The translations under genes and the position numbers were made by a program. Of a stretch of 64,000 nucleotides of DNA, positions 22,701 through 35,800 are shown one piece after another. The stretch spans positions 1-64,000 of the forward strand of contig JAAEAF010001544.1 of the NCBI GenBank assembly GCA_011037195.1, written 5' to 3'. The DNA comes from Triatoma infestans. Lineage: Eukaryota; Arthropoda; Insecta; Hemiptera; Reduviidae. Position 1 is the stretch's first letter; every line of letters begins with the position of its first letter. The notes under the pieces are model-generated. The model was not told the DNA's origin, did not search any database, and saw nothing but the letters and a program-made list of their open reading frames with translations.

Positions 22701-24470
22701 CTAAGTGGCTCTTCTCCTTCATTCATAACACTTAGGTTACCAGCTTAATATAAATACCTGAAGTTCTTACCTCGTTGATTGGTTCCAGTGCTTCCCACAC
22801 AGTGTGGACTTTGCAATCGTACTCAATTAATAATTGCAGAGCTTATACAAGTTCTGCATCTCTCCGAGGGTAGAAGTTCTGGAGGGTCCTATAAAAGTTA
22901 GAGTTAGAGCCCTACGCGTGTTTTCAATTTTATTGCCGTCTGGTCCCTAGAACAAAATTCTAACCGTAGATAAGTCATTAGATCTTCTCTGACGTAAATA
23001 CAGGTCCTGGGATTATCCGATTGTGATTATAGATGATCTTACCTTTTGTTTCGGCGAGTTTTGAACTCGTCTCCGGACCAGCCAAGGTTGATGTAGCGTG
23101 CTACTACGCAGATGCCCCTCTACCTGAAGTAGACTCCAGCCAATCAAGGGGTCCATGTTCCTCATGCGCACCATCCGTACGTTTCGTGACCGTCCTAAAT
23201 TTGACTGTATCAAGTCCGAGGAATGCCTCAAACTTGGACCTCTTCAATCTTTCCAGGGTTTGGTCCGATATGTCGAAAACAAGAGTTTGCCCCTGCTGTT
23301 CTATTTTCTTGTTGACTAGTCTCCAGTCCCCCGTCTGCAAGCCCTCATTCTGGGTGTTGAGCATATCAAGAACAACGGAGGGAGAAGCATTCCTTAGAGT
23401 GCCAGTTATCCAGACAGATACCTTGGCCGTCCTAAGTATATCGCTGCTAAGTCCCGTCCTCAATCTAGCTCCCTCCCATAGCTTGAGCTGGGGAACCATT
23501 CTTTCTAACCAGAGTCGCGTCAAGTCATTCTCACAGGTGAGCATAAGGACGCCTCTGGATAGATAACAGTCCCTAAATTGAGGCCTACTCTCGCCAGTAA
23601 TTCTTGAAACTAGATCAAGTTGTACCTTCTCGGCCTGTTCCTCCGTTAGATGGTCATTTGGGTACGTTGTAAGGGCGATGGCCATCCTGTGGGTTTTGAC
23701 GGCGTCCCTGAAAGAGCTTGATGGTTCCTTCTCTGTGATCTTAGCTCCTATACACCACTGTGCCGAGGCCTCGACCGAGTCAGTACTCGGTGTGCTGACC
23801 TCAGGCCTTACCCTCTTGGGAGACAGTCTTGGTTTGGGAGAGGGAGCCTTTGTCATACTCCTCCATTTCTCCCCAGCTGCTCCCACCAGGGTGTCCTGAG
23901 TAGCTTCACTTGTCGGATTTTTCGGAGGTTTCTGCTCTTTCCTCTTCAACTTCCATTGCCTTTGGGGAATCCATTCCCTACCCAACAAAGCAGCTTTACG
24001 CTTAGCCTGCTGCCTGCGTTGAGCACCACTACTCCTTACGCCAGTAACGTGTGTTTCCCCTAATTCGCGAAAGAGCCCACTAAACGAAGAACAGCCCCCT
24101 GGTTTCTCCCCCTTGGACGAAGTGTCTGGCTGATTGCTACCGTTAGAGACAGTTGTAATTGACGCCGCGTCCCTAGAAAAATGAGGAACTCCATCACCTG
24201 GAGACTGAAATTTGATCCAGCTCTTTCCAATTGATAAATTTTTATTATTTCTTTCCATATTACACGTCCCACGAGAAGCTAGGGAAAAGCAGTCACCTGT
24301 GGCAGAGCCCTGCTTACTTCAAGAAGGCTACTTTACTCTGGGGTACCCAAGAGGCTTCGTTCGCGACACCTGATTATGGCTCAGATGCCATTCAGCCCAT
24401 CAGCGTAACACCTTGAGAGAACTGACGTGTTATACTTTCCTTTATAGTACCTCTTCAGAGCATGGATTCA
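22700..24470 (-). mobile_element. Dispersed repeat carrying an ORF1-like gene
   Basis: A region of higher GC than its surroundings, on the minus strand from about 24470 to 22700, contains a 5' leader, the 384-aa ORF and a 400-base 3' part. A second damaged copy (12385-13455) matches both ORF and 3' part, so the unit is repetitive. No reverse transcriptase or endonuclease lies downstream of the ORF, and no target-site duplication or terminal repeat could be fixed. It resembles a LINE reduced to ORF1; other readings are a host gene family or a 3'-truncated element. Confidence 0.55.
23104..24258 (-). CDS. DUF4780-type protein, probable retroelement ORF1 (intact, 384 aa)
   Basis: The open frame runs uninterrupted from ATG (MERNNKNLSIGK) at 24258. 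Residues 1-160 are low-complexity, basic and Ser/Pro-rich. Residues about 185-365 form a compact domain: RDAVKTHRMAIALTTYPNDH, RGVLMLTCENDLTRLWLERM, AKVSVWITGTL, GDWRLVNKK and LVFDISDQTLERL. This order (..TC..D..R.W, KVSVW, W.., F.I....L..L) matches the ORF1 of the nested retrotransposon at 51156-52076, and I identify it with the DUF4780 family often found in insect non-LTR elements. No CCHC knuckle is visible. Function in retroelements would be RNA/RNP binding; that is inferred. Downstream text has GTAAG sites that could act as donors, so a spliced host gene is not excluded. Confidence 0.65.
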   Translation of the reverse strand: MERNNKNLSIGKSWIKFQSPGDGVPHFSRDAASITTVSNGSNQPDTSSKGEKPGGCSSFSGLFRELGETHVTGVRSSGAQRRQQAKRKAALLGREWIPQRQWKLKRKEQKPPKNPTSEATQDTLVGAAGEKWRSMTKAPSPKPRLSPKRVRPEVSTPSTDSVEASAQWCIGAKITEKEPSSSFRDAVKTHRMAIALTTYPNDHLTEEQAEKVQLDLVSRITGESRPQFRDCYLSRGVLMLTCENDLTRLWLERMVPQLKLWEGARLRTGLSSDILRTAKVSVWITGTLRNASPSVVLDMLNTQNEGLQTGDWRLVNKKIEQQGQTLVFDISDQTLERLKRSKFEAFLGLDTVKFRTVTKRTDGAHEEHGPLDWLESTSGRGASA

Positions 24471-24479
24471 CCATCTACA

Positions 24480-25045
24480 AAATATTAATACATGTTAGAT
24501 GCAGGCATTCAATTCCAAATTTCATGAAAATTAATTTACCAGAAGTGGGACTTTACAGAATAGTTTTTTGAAATTTTCTCGAAAACGGCTGCAATGATTT
24601 TCTTTAAATGAATGCTCATTGTACAGATAAAACAATACTTTTATTTGAAAGATTTTCCAAAATGAATAATTTAGAGGGATTCTGGAGTCTGTCAGTTGGA
24701 TTTAAATAAGCAGCATAAGATTTGACTGAGGGCGCTCACCATAAGTCCGTCAAGTATAAACCTACAAACCTTATCAGCCAAACATTCTAAACGTTGCAGT
24801 TTTAAAGATTTTTAAAAATAATTAAATTGTATTAAGTTTGGATTTTATCAACCGAAAGTTCGATTTTACTAATTTTTTTTGTATTTCGCGATTGTCTCGA
24901 AAAACTTTTTTATACTTCGTATACTGACTGCTTACATAAGTATCAATAGCTCTTGTTTAAAATATTAACCAGGAAAATGTTTTTTTGGGGGCCTTTCACT
25001 AAAGTGTCACTTCCGTGATTGTACCATAATTGCATGGTTTTACTA
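24480..25045. repeat. Dispersed-repeat pieces
   Basis: Contains two tandem-like pieces of the high-copy repeat: TTTTCTCGAAAACGGCTGCA with the following TTTGAAAGATTTTCC (24570-24660), and a second start at about 24885 (CGCGATTGTCTCGAAAA). No gene. Confidence 0.6.
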
Positions 25046-25050
25046 CCTAA

Positions 25051-25136
25051 TGTCCGGAGGACGCAGTGCACTGACAAGACTCCGGGCGCCAATAACTACA
25101 AATTAATGAAGACGCGACTTAAAAAAAAATAAAAAA
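25051..25136 (+). repeat. 3' fragment of the SINE family
   Basis: Matches the last ~90 bases of the SINE at 5804-6051: TGTCCGGAGGACGCAGTGCA, GACTCCGGGCGCCAATAACT, then GACGCGACTTAAA and an A-rich tail. The tRNA-like head is missing. Confidence 0.7.
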
Positions 25137-25339
25137 ATTCTTCAAGTTATATTGATAATAAAACCATACAGTATACTGAAATGAGATTTTAGAAGAAGGC
25201 ATAACGCTATTCGACAAAAAAACAATTTTCCTGAGAAAATATTTCAAATAAAAGTTGCAGGTATTTACGTATGTAGTATAAGAAGTTTAAAAAATAATTC
25301 CAGAAAATCGCAAAAAAAACTCAGTCAAGTCGCACTTAC

Positions 25340-25402
25340 GATAATATATATATATATATATTATAATAAGGTCGCAATTATATATATATATAATTGTCTG
25401 AA
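25340..25402. repeat. AT-dinucleotide runs forming two hairpins
   Basis: Two (TA)n runs (25341-25370 and 25378-25402), each self-complementary, separated by AAGGTCGC. Simple-sequence DNA with no further meaning visible. Confidence 0.7.
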
Positions 25403-25624
25403 AACGTTTTTTTCTCATTCAGAGGACGTCACATGTATTTCCGTTAAATTTCAATTTCGAGAATCTAATCGAATATACTTCCTTTTACTAGAAGTAAAAG
25501 AAAGAGAAAACTGAATTACTTGATAGGGAATTCCTAAATTCCCTTTGGTTTAGAATTACTTTGGATGTCAGGCTACATCTTAGTAAACAAAAATAATTCA
25601 GTGAAATATCTGGAGTTTGGAATT

Positions 25625-26960
25625 TTTTGTTTTTATGTGACTATAGCTTACCAAAAGTATTGTTTTGAAAGTCTGAAATATTTTTGTTCCATGCAAACGT
25701 AGTGCAACATGAGAATTATCCTTCCCATTCTTCTTCTCGATATTATATGAAATATATTAGTAAGAAATAATAGAACAGACTTTGAAAGGTTCCGGTTCAT
25801 TCTGGAACTTACGATTAGATACGTTCATTATTCTACACTGTAATAATAATAATAATGAACATATCTAGAATAGTTATGTTTATTATTATTGATTTTTAAT
25901 CAAGTGCATTTTCTGTGTTCTTCATTGGTGAGAGCGCGCGGACCTATGCTGCTGCGCCTCTTGACTATGCCTTAAACCGGTCCTCAGAATAGAAAATAAC
26001 AAATTGAAGGCCATAAAGATAAGTATATTTGGCGTCACTTAGGTTACATTGCGGGTGAATTCATACGTTGCGGTTCGCATATATATTTTCAGGTTTGAAA
26101 ATATCCCTCAAAACAGTTAACGAAATGGCATCAGAAAGAACGACAAATGTATTACAAACATTGCACCATACAAATAGGTTTGAGAAAGTCTAGTGCGACA
26201 GATTCATAAGACCAGGGTTAGAAATATAATCCTGAATTAGTTGTTTCTGTAGGAGAAATAATAAATGGCATTAAAGAAAATTAGCAAACAATTACCTGAA
26301 AAGAAGAAATACAGATGCTACTGTATACCAACGCTGAAAGTAAAGACAAGAACTACTTCTCTATATTATATTAAAAGAAAGATAATACCAAACAGTGAAG
26401 TAATGTTATAAGACCATATCATTCTTTAACCAAATAACATCAAACACTTCTGATTTATTTATGCTTGGGAATACAAATAGCCTTCCACTGGAAGTACCGC
26501 TAGCTCAGTAGATATAACCTTCCATAAGGTGAATACCGACTATTCCGAACTCTAGTGTAAATCTTGTAAATCAGTAAATCCCATAGCCCATACTACAGTC
26601 AATACATACATATTTAAAATACCAAATGTAATTTAATTGAACAGTCCAATTTTAAAATGTGTACACTAACTTCATAAATTTTACATTCTCTTATTGTCCT
26701 TTTTGCATTTTTGAGATCTATTTTTAAATACTTGAAAAAATGGATAATACGATTTATAAATAAATAATTCATATATAAATTTTGATCGACAACATTTCTC
26801 CGTCCATTAACAGAGCATTTAAATGATGATATTTCAATTTAGGTAATTCATTATCGACAGTTACAAACAATATCAACTTAAAATTGTTGCGTTCGATCAA
26901 TAATAGCAATTACACCGATGTGTGAACCATCGATAGATAGTCTCCTTGAGGTTATACTCC
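25625..26960. repeat. Segmental duplication block shared with 13440-14830
   Basis: Counterpart of 13440-14830; see there for shared landmarks. It lies upstream in coordinate of zinc-finger copy D and is followed by a GC-rich insert at 26965. Confidence 0.75.
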
Positions 26961-26964
26961 TAAT

Positions 26965-27400
26965 TTTATGCACCCGGTTACTGTCCGGGTAGAATCCACC
27001 TCGACATAGTCCGGTGCCACGGAAGACAGCGTTCCGATACCGAGATATCGACCTGTGCCGCCCTAGCCCCCTCCTAACCTTAGGAACCCACTTGAGGTGG
27101 AATTCCCTAGCCTTCCTGGAGTCGGGCTATCCCCCAGGTAGGGGTCTAGGGTGAAGCTGAGGCAAAGACATGTGTTGGGACCGGACGCTCGCAGGTAGTC
27201 GTCTCCCTCAACGCCCAGGATCCTCTTTTCCACCCTAGCCCCAAAGCCTCGTGCTGGCAAGCATGAGGGAGAGGTATTTATACTCCGAGCTCTCAACGAG
27301 TGCGTGTCCTTGTTCGTGCAGTTTTGTGTTCAGGTGTAAGTGAGTGTGCGTGGTGGGGAGCACGAGTTTGCCTGAGGGATCGCTAGACCCAACATTTTTT
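26965..27400. other. Isolated GC-rich segment, probable mobile-element piece
   Basis: About 435 bases of visibly higher GC than both flanks, with abrupt edges (entering from TTTTATGC, leaving into ATTTTTTTATATTAT). It contains an initial hairpin CACCCGG/CCGGGTA, and near its right part TATTTATACTCCGAGC followed by TCGTGCAGTTTTGTG, which could be a core promoter (TATA-like and TCAGT-like) on the plus strand. No coding match; a minus-strand open frame at 27063-27296 has no family features. It might be the 5' untranslated region of a retroelement, by analogy with the GC-rich leader of the element at 50706. Confidence 0.4.
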
Positions 27401-27945
27401 TATATTATTTATATATTCATATTGTAAGGTAGAAATAAGCTGCCGGGTATATAAAGCTTTTTCTTTCTCCTTTCTAACTCTAAAACATCTTTATTACTTA
27501 TATAATGTAGTGAAATTATTTTACTAAAAACATAATTACATCTTTTGGAAACAACAGATATGTACATAAGCAAAAAAAAAAAACCATTATTTATATTTAA
27601 TACATAATATTATGAAAAATTATTAAGTTCACTATAACCACAAATAAACAAACAAACAAATATCAAATGGAGGGGCATCTTTTCCTATTTATGAAAGTGA
27701 ATTGTTTATTGTTATGATTTATAAGATCTCAAGCACACTTATAAATCTGATAAAATATTCTGTACAAATGAGAAAGGTCCGACGAATTTAAATTATGAAT
27801 ATATTGCATATAATTATTATATTGCTCTCTAATATTAAGCATCCGGAATGGTTAAATCTTCAATGCATTTTTTTTATGGCACTTATGTGCTATGCCTTAT
27901 ATGACTCAGTGAATTATATATTATAAAATATCGCCTAGTTATGCA
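27401..27945. other. Non-coding flank
   Basis: AT-rich and without genes. The segment around 27775-27830 resembles the 3' flanks of copies E and G near 30890 and 41690. Confidence 0.4.
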
Positions 27946-27949
27946 ACTG

Positions 27950-28680
27950 TAATTTCCTTTAGCAATAATATTATGGCTACTTGCCTGAATGAATACGTGA
28001 AGGCACATTAATATTTCCGAACTGTATCCGATAATAATAGCATAACACCCCTTGTACGGTTGTTCGTCTAAATGAATTCTCCATATATATTTTCACATTT
28101 ATGAATTCGCTATATATATATATTTATTTATTGAATAGCACTGCCTCACATTTTCATTTCATTCACCAGATATATCTGTATGACCTTCTTCACTGTGTTT
28201 GCTCATATTTTTTTTCAAAAATCCGTTTATCCTACAATTAATTGCAATCATCTTCATATTGATATGGTATTTCTCGAGGAAATAAATGCTTTCTCAGATG
28301 CTAATACTGTATAACTTTAACTGCGTTCAGTAAATTAAATAGATTCTAAATTGATTGGCTAAACATATAATTACATTCACCATAGTAATCTATGTGGCTT
28401 TTAACTAGTATGTTCTCTGTCATTTTTTTTAAATATATACTACAATTGTGTTCACTATCTTTCTATAGTTTCTCGCTGGAATCACTAGAATCTTCTCATC
28501 TTCAAGGACAAATTAAAATTGCATTCCTTAAGATATTGTGTAGGTTACAGACAATATCTTTTCTTAAGTGGACATCCCAAGTAGTGTGACGATGAACAAC
28601 TGAATACACTGAGCGTTTTCAGATCTTCAAACTACATATATTCTAGTAAAATTGCTTTCATTTCACATACATGGCTCCTA
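27950..28680 (-). pseudogene. 3' remnants of zinc-finger copy D
   Basis: Faint minus-strand finger text (for example near 27975-28060 the ACTTGCCTGAATGAATACGT strip, equivalent to linker plus TIHS) and scattered HSG/KPY linker codons. Too decayed to count fingers; interpreted as the worn 3' end of copy D or a separate array fragment. Confidence 0.5.
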
Positions 28681-30372
28681 AACTTTGTTCTGGCACATAT
28701 GCTTTAAAATTTCAAGAACTTGCAAAACTATGAATGCATTCACATGGACGTCTGTTGAGGCAGGCCGTATATGTGATTTCAAGTTTTCGGATTGTATACA
28801 ACCAAAAATGCTTGCATTATATTTATACGGCTTTTTGCCTGAGTGAGTACGCAAATGTACTTTTAAATTACCGGATGTATTACAACTATAATTGGTATCT
28901 CTTACATATATTAGACTTCTCACCAGTAGGTTTTCTCATATGGCTCCTCAAATTTCCCGATGTCATAAAACTGAAAGTGCATTCACTACATTTAAATGGC
29001 TTGTCACCAGTATGTATCTCATATGTACTTTCAAATTCCCGGATGTCATAAAACTGAAATTGCATTCACTACATTTAAATGGCTTCTCACCGGAATGAGT
29101 ACGCAATGCACATTCAATCTACCTTTTTGTGAAGAACTGTAACTGCAGGCATCACATTTATATGGCTTCTCGCCTGAATGTGTACGTGCAAGCGGTTTCA
29201 AAGGTCCAAAGGCTATACAAGTGTAGTTGCACTCATTGCATTTATATGGCTTCTCACCAGTATGTATGCTCATATGGCTTTTCAAATTCCCGGATGTCAT
29301 ACAACTGAAACTGCATTCACTACATTTAAATGGCTTCTTACCGGAATGAATTTGCATATGTGTGAACAGAGATCCAGATATTGCACAACTGTAATTGCAT
29401 TCACTACATTTATATCGCTTCTCACCTGAATGAGTACGCATATGTAATTTCGAGCTATAATAACTTACACAACTATAATTTCATTCTCCACATTTATATG
29501 GTTTCTCACCGGAATGAATACGAATGGCTTCATTCAGTGCTCCACGTAGTGTATAACTGTAATTGCATTCACTTCATTTATATGGCTTATCGCCCGAATG
29601 AGTACGCATGTGTACTACTTTCAAACTATAAGCTCTTGTAAAACTGTTATTGTATTTAACACTTTTCTCCAGTGTGGATTTTCATATGACTTTTAAAATA
29701 ACTAAATTGTTTAAAACTATAATTGCACTCACTACATTTATATGGCCTCTCAGTTGAATGAGTATGCACATGTGCTAACAATTGTGCGTATCCTGAACTA
29801 CTGTGATTGCATTCACTACATTTATAAGGCTTCTCACCTGAATGAGTACGCAAATGTGTTTTAAACCTCCATATATTCTACAACTGTAATTGCATGCTCC
29901 ACATATAAGGTCTTTCACCAGCATGTATTCTTAGATGGACTCTCAATGTTCCAGAAGATGTACAACTGAAATTGCATTCGGTACATTTATAAGGCTTCTC
30001 GTTTGAATGACCACGAATATGTATTTGAAGATGTCCGGAGTATGGACTGCTGTAATTACATTAATGAGGCATGTCGCCTGAATGAGTACGCATATGTTCT
30101 TTTAATCTACCAGATTTTTCTACAACTGTAATTGCATTCACCACATTGATAAGGCTTTTCGCCAATGTGTGTTCTTAGATGGATTTTCAAAGCTCCGGGT
30201 GTTTTACAACTGTTCACTACATCATCGCATTCACTACATTCATATGGTTTCCCTGTTTGACGTGTGGGCATCCTATGTATTTCCCTCACTTTCCCTTCTT
30301 CATAGAATCTTACAGCATTTTCCGATTGGTTCTCTTCTTTCGGTGTCCCTTTATATCGACTAGCCATTCCAT
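28680..30372 (-). pseudogene. C2H2 zinc-finger pseudogene, copy D
   Basis: Long minus-strand copy of the 571-aa gene. The ancestral ATG (30372) keeps its 3' splice site (ATAG before AGGAA), but a 2-base insertion in the leader (GATATAAAGGGACACC for GATATAAAGACACC) shifts the frame; reading is regained only from the out-of-frame ATG at 30367 ([17 protein letters not shown]). Finger 1 has extra residues (ECDDVVNSC). The frame then breaks repeatedly: clean pieces are 30107-30367, 29656-29853 (two fingers, ends EKC-stop), 29046-29441 (four fingers) and 28678-28923. About 17 finger positions are recognisable. Confidence 0.9.
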
Positions 30373-30377
30373 TTCCT

Positions 30378-30800
30378 CTATATGATTTGTTATGCTGCTA
30401 TCTCCAATGTTCATATTATAATGTCTGTTTAATAAGTTTATAAATATTATGTTTTAATTCATTGTATATATATATATCATATTTTTTATTAATTGATTAA
30501 AATGTATCTTTTATTATGTTATAATTTTATATAATGTCAAACATCCCGCACCCAGGTACGCATTCAATATTTATTATATTAACTCTAATACCGTCTTAAT
30601 ACTTTTAATTTATTTGGATTTCACTTACAATTTCTTCAATTTAATCTTGTCTTTATTAAATTCGCATAATTACCTGCTCTGTTTCAGAATTCTTTCTTTA
30701 TCTAACAAGCAGCTCGATAAATATAGATATCTGATCTGGCAAGTTGTCCGGCAAGAAAATATCTGTAGCAATAAATTAATCATTAATTGTAAATAGTTTA
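30378..30800 (-). other. Upstream intron and exon-like segment of copy D
   Basis: On the minus strand a donor AAATT|GTAAGT (30628-30623) and acceptor AG (30379-30378) delimit a putative 251-base intron. It is longer than in copy B because of extra AT-rich DNA including a TATA run. The segment above the donor (30630-30740) still shows the family exon text (CTCGATAAATATAGA...). Confidence 0.5.
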
Positions 30801-30879
30801 TTGGGAGTATGGATCCAATACTGGAGAAGGGACACCATGTACAATTCACGAAAGTCTATACGAATATATATATAAATGA

Positions 30880-31110
30880 AAAAGTTCAACGAACTTTTAC
30901 TATTAAGAATGTATTGCACATAATTATTATGTATATAGGGGAATGAAGTGAGAGAGGTGAGAAAGAGATGCGTCAGTTGGAAGGCAAGTGAGGTAGCAAA
31001 AGATTAAGTACGAGCATGTAGAAAAGAGTAATTAGTGGGCAAACAGCGCCGTTGAATACTCTATAGCCTCCGAATCTGAAGGGGAACCATTTTTTTGTGT
31101 ATAAGTCCAT
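30880..31110. repeat. Duplicated 3' flank, copy E
   Basis: Near-identical to 41680-41890: 'gttcaacgaacttttactattaagaatgt', then GAGAGAGGTGAGAAAGAGAT and GCGTCAGTTGGAAGGCAAGT. Part of the E/G segmental duplication. No gene. Confidence 0.85.
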
Positions 31111-31119
31111 TCAAGATAT

Positions 31120-31760
31120 TATATAACTGTAATAACATTCACATATATATAAAACTTTTCTCCACTTTGTATTCTTATATTATGACTTTTCAAATTGCTC
31201 AATTTTTAAAAACTGTAATTGCATTCACTACATTTATATGACATTGCGGCTGAAGGATTGTACATGTGCTATCAATTATGGCTATACTGCACTAAGGTAA
31301 CTGCATACAGTACATTCCGTTTTTTTTTTCACTAGGTCTGGTATGAATAGGGTAAGGAATTAAAACGGAATTAATTAGAAAGAAAAAAAAATAAATAAAC
31401 AGAGCTACTATAGTAATTGTAAAATTATTAACTTAGATACAATGCTACTAAATTAGACTTACAAGGTTTTGTTAGTAATATTATATTTTATTAGGGTGAA
31501 TGAATACTGCAACACGTTTCTCATATAGTTTTTTCAAAATTCCTCTATCGTACAACTGTAACCGTGGTCATTATATTTATAAATCATCCGACGGCGGCGT
31601 AGTATATTCTCAAAGGACTTTTCAAACCACAGGATTGCCATCGATACATTTAAATTCATTTCTCATATGATAGGTACGCATATATATTTTTAAATTTCCG
31701 AATGTTATAAATCTGTATTGCGTTCAGGACATTACTGGTTTTTACAACTGAACAGGATCT
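31120..31760 (-). pseudogene. 3' zinc-finger remnants of copy E
   Basis: Degraded fingers on the minus strand at 31130-31330 and 31500-31745. The second part has direct counterparts at 42350-42810 (minus, copy G) and 38590-38830 (plus, copy F). These remnants lie beyond the stop of the 571-aa gene, which suggests the ancestral array was longer at its C-terminus. Confidence 0.65.
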
Positions 31761-32116
31761 TATTTGTAAATTATATGTAAAATTACTGATAGTAATGTTA
31801 TATTGTTGTTGAATCCGCAAAATATTTTTCAATTTTATTAGAGATTTTTATCAAACTTCGATTCACTTTGTTTAATTACCATGAATGTAAGTTACCGCTT
31901 TGTGTTTATTAAGAGATTTTAAGATTAAGATATATATACATATATCTTCCCTTCCTACATAATACTTATGTATACATAAATCTCTTTTTTATTAAATTTT
32001 ATCAAACCTACTAGTTTGGCATACTTCTATTTTGTCTCTATTTCTGTAATTATGAATGTCATGTCAGTAGTAAATAAATGTATTTCAATCCAAACAATTC
32101 TAGAGTAACGTTTTCT
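31761..32116. other. Non-coding gap
   Basis: AT-rich sequence between the copy E remnants and the LINE insertion; nothing recognised. Confidence 0.4.
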
Positions 32117-32130
32117 ATGGTAATCAAACC

Positions 32131-33201
32131 TGATAATTACCTCCGATGTTACACGGACGGTTCCAGAATGGATGGTAGGACTGGAGCTGCGGTCCCTTTT
32201 GAGACCGGAGATCATTTGGCAGTATCTCTTGCTGAAAGGACCACAGTCTTTCTGGAGCTTCGGTTTCTTTTGAGACCGGAGATCATTTGGCAGTATCTCT
32301 TGGTGAAGGACCAGAGTCTTTCTGGAGCTTCGGTCTCTTTTGAGACCGGAGATCATTTGGCAGTATCTCTTGGTGAATCTTGACAGTCTTCCAGACTGCG
32401 GTTTATGCTATTCTTTGTTGTATCTTGCATGAGACGACAAGTAACACTAATTTAAAAGGTGTTTGTATCTGCTCGGACAGCCAAGCTGCGCTAAAGGCGC
32501 TGAGTTCATGTTTCTTCACTTTTGTTGGTATAAGAATGTTCTAAAGACTGAAAGAACTTTCTTCTCTGAAGGATGTGCTTCTGGTCTGGATACCGGGTCA
32601 CATGGGAATTTTTGGGAATGAGGAGGTGGATAGGTTTTCCAAATTAGGCGCCTCTCCCCCTTTCATCGGTCCCGAGCCTGCTGTTGGCGTGTCTTCTGGC
32701 GCATGTCTGTCAGGCTTCCAATCATGGACAGCTTCACAGCATTCATCCTTATGGATGAGCTCAGCTGGTTGTCGGCAGTCCAAAATGCACATCGGTCCGG
32801 ACCACCCCGGGCAACGGGCTACTAGTGAGACGGTGCTGTTTTTCACGGAGCTCTCTCAGCCATCTGGTTGGATTCCTTACTGGTTATTGTGGTTTAAGGA
32901 GACATCTCTTCGTAATGGGGCCCAGGCCGGATCCATTTTGTAGTGGAGGAAATTGTCTGGGTTGTGAGATTAGGTTCAGGACATTTGGTCGGAGCAGGAT
33001 GTCTGTGGAAGAGCTTAGGCTACTTTCTCTTAACGTCCGACTTGTTCGGACTGCGGTGAATCTTAGATGGATTAGACCCGGGTCTGGATATTTGTTCTAG
33101 AACCGGTTTGTTGTTTTTCTTTGGCTAGCTATATGGGCCCAGTGAGGCTTTGGATAGCGTAGGGTTCAGTCCCACCCCTTAGACAAATCATAATAATAAT
33201 A
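32131..33201 (+). mobile_element. 5'-truncated LINE 3' end (RNase H) with 14-bp target-site duplication
   Basis: ATGGTAATCAAACC is present on both sides (32117-32130 and 33202-33215). The insert starts inside an RNase H domain (YLRCYTDGSRMDG), contains CICSDSQAALKAL and LLVWIPGHMGIFGNEEVDRF, and continues through the region after RNase H (GACLSGFQSWTAS..., LTGYCGLRRHLFVMG, GNCLGC). It ends in a (TAA)n tail (33188-33201), as in I-type LINEs. Several frameshifts make it dead. The insertion lies in the 3' flank of zinc-finger copy E. The endonuclease and reverse transcriptase are missing by 5' truncation. Confidence 0.9.
32183..32390 (+). repeat. Three tandem 67-71-bp copies inside the RNase H domain
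   Basis: Units at 32183-32253, 32254-32323 and 32324-32390 each run from GGAGCT-CGGT through GAGACCGGAGATCATTTGGC and CAGTATCTCTTG to the GTCTTTCT/CAGTCTT end. Units of 71 and 70 bases change the reading frame, so this triplication alone would inactivate the RNase H. An element must have acquired it before or after insertion. Confidence 0.9.
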
Positions 33202-33229
33202 ATGGTAATCAAACCGCATAAAAATAAAA

Positions 33230-34944
<1,715 letters not shown>

Positions 34945-34945
34945 G

Positions 34946-35800
34946 TAATCTGTATCCTTTGCCCGACATACGGACTCCTCCGAGCGAAGAGGATCTCATC
35001 TTAATAAGAAGATCGGAGCGAATTGATGCTTCCAGCCAGCTAGATCTTAAGGCAGATAAACAGATCAAGAGAAAAGTCGTGGGTCATATTAAGCGGTGTT
35101 TAAAAGAAAACAACTTTTTATCTATAATTGAGGGTGCAAAAACTTTAAGTGTTCTAAGACAATATTTAAAATGAGAAGTAAGGGTGAAGATCTCTAGTAG
35201 TTCAAGGGCACATTCAACTGGCAGTAAATAATTAGGAGTGAAAAAAGGAAGAGGAAAATAACCTTTTTAGGAAAAATATCTGGAATTTTTCGATGGAATC
35301 GTGGCTTTGAAACATTCATATTTCACTACTATTCATATTTCAATCGTCGGACACGCCATTGAAGACTTTGCATTCTGTATCGCGAGGAACATTTTCATTA
35401 AGAATAATGCTTGTCCAAACTTTAGTAGTTTAAACTTTTTAGCAGGCGAAACTTTTTATTCAAGATAAGAAAGAAATGTTATACGTGGAGTTAGAATAGT
35501 GCCCAAACAAAGCAGTTTACAACTTCTCTCTGGGAACCTTTATAGTAACACATTTGTAAAGCTATATGACCCTTACGAAATAACGTAGCGAATTATATTA
35601 TTCTGAACTCCGATTACCTTATAGAGAAATATTAATATTCTGGAAGCGTACTACAACCAAAAGACCTGTGTGTTAGCCTGAATAATTCGAACATCATCCT
35701 AATCATTTTGTAATATATAATTATGATAATATTTATGAACAAGATTGCTCATGAATATAAACATGTTTGTACATATTATTAGTTAATAATTTTATAAGAA
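34946..35800 (+). repeat. Dispersed repeat with a short open frame
   Basis: Begins TCCTTTGCCCGACATACGGA and carries a 71-codon open frame (34959-35174) rich in charged residues (SEEDLILIRRSERIDASSQL...). A second copy at 47975-48310 shares the start, the middle (TCTATAATT-AGGGTGCAA) and the end (TTCTGGAAGCGTACT, GTTAGCCTGAATAATTC, AATATAAACATGTTTGT) but lacks about 460 bases present here at 35175-35630. The frame is not conserved in the second copy. Family unknown; likely a mobile-element 3' end. Confidence 0.65.

Noticed and set aside
23033..23566. 177-codon open frame on the plus strand
   Set aside because: Antisense shadow of the 384-aa ORF; the corresponding frame is not kept in the second copy at 12854-13308.
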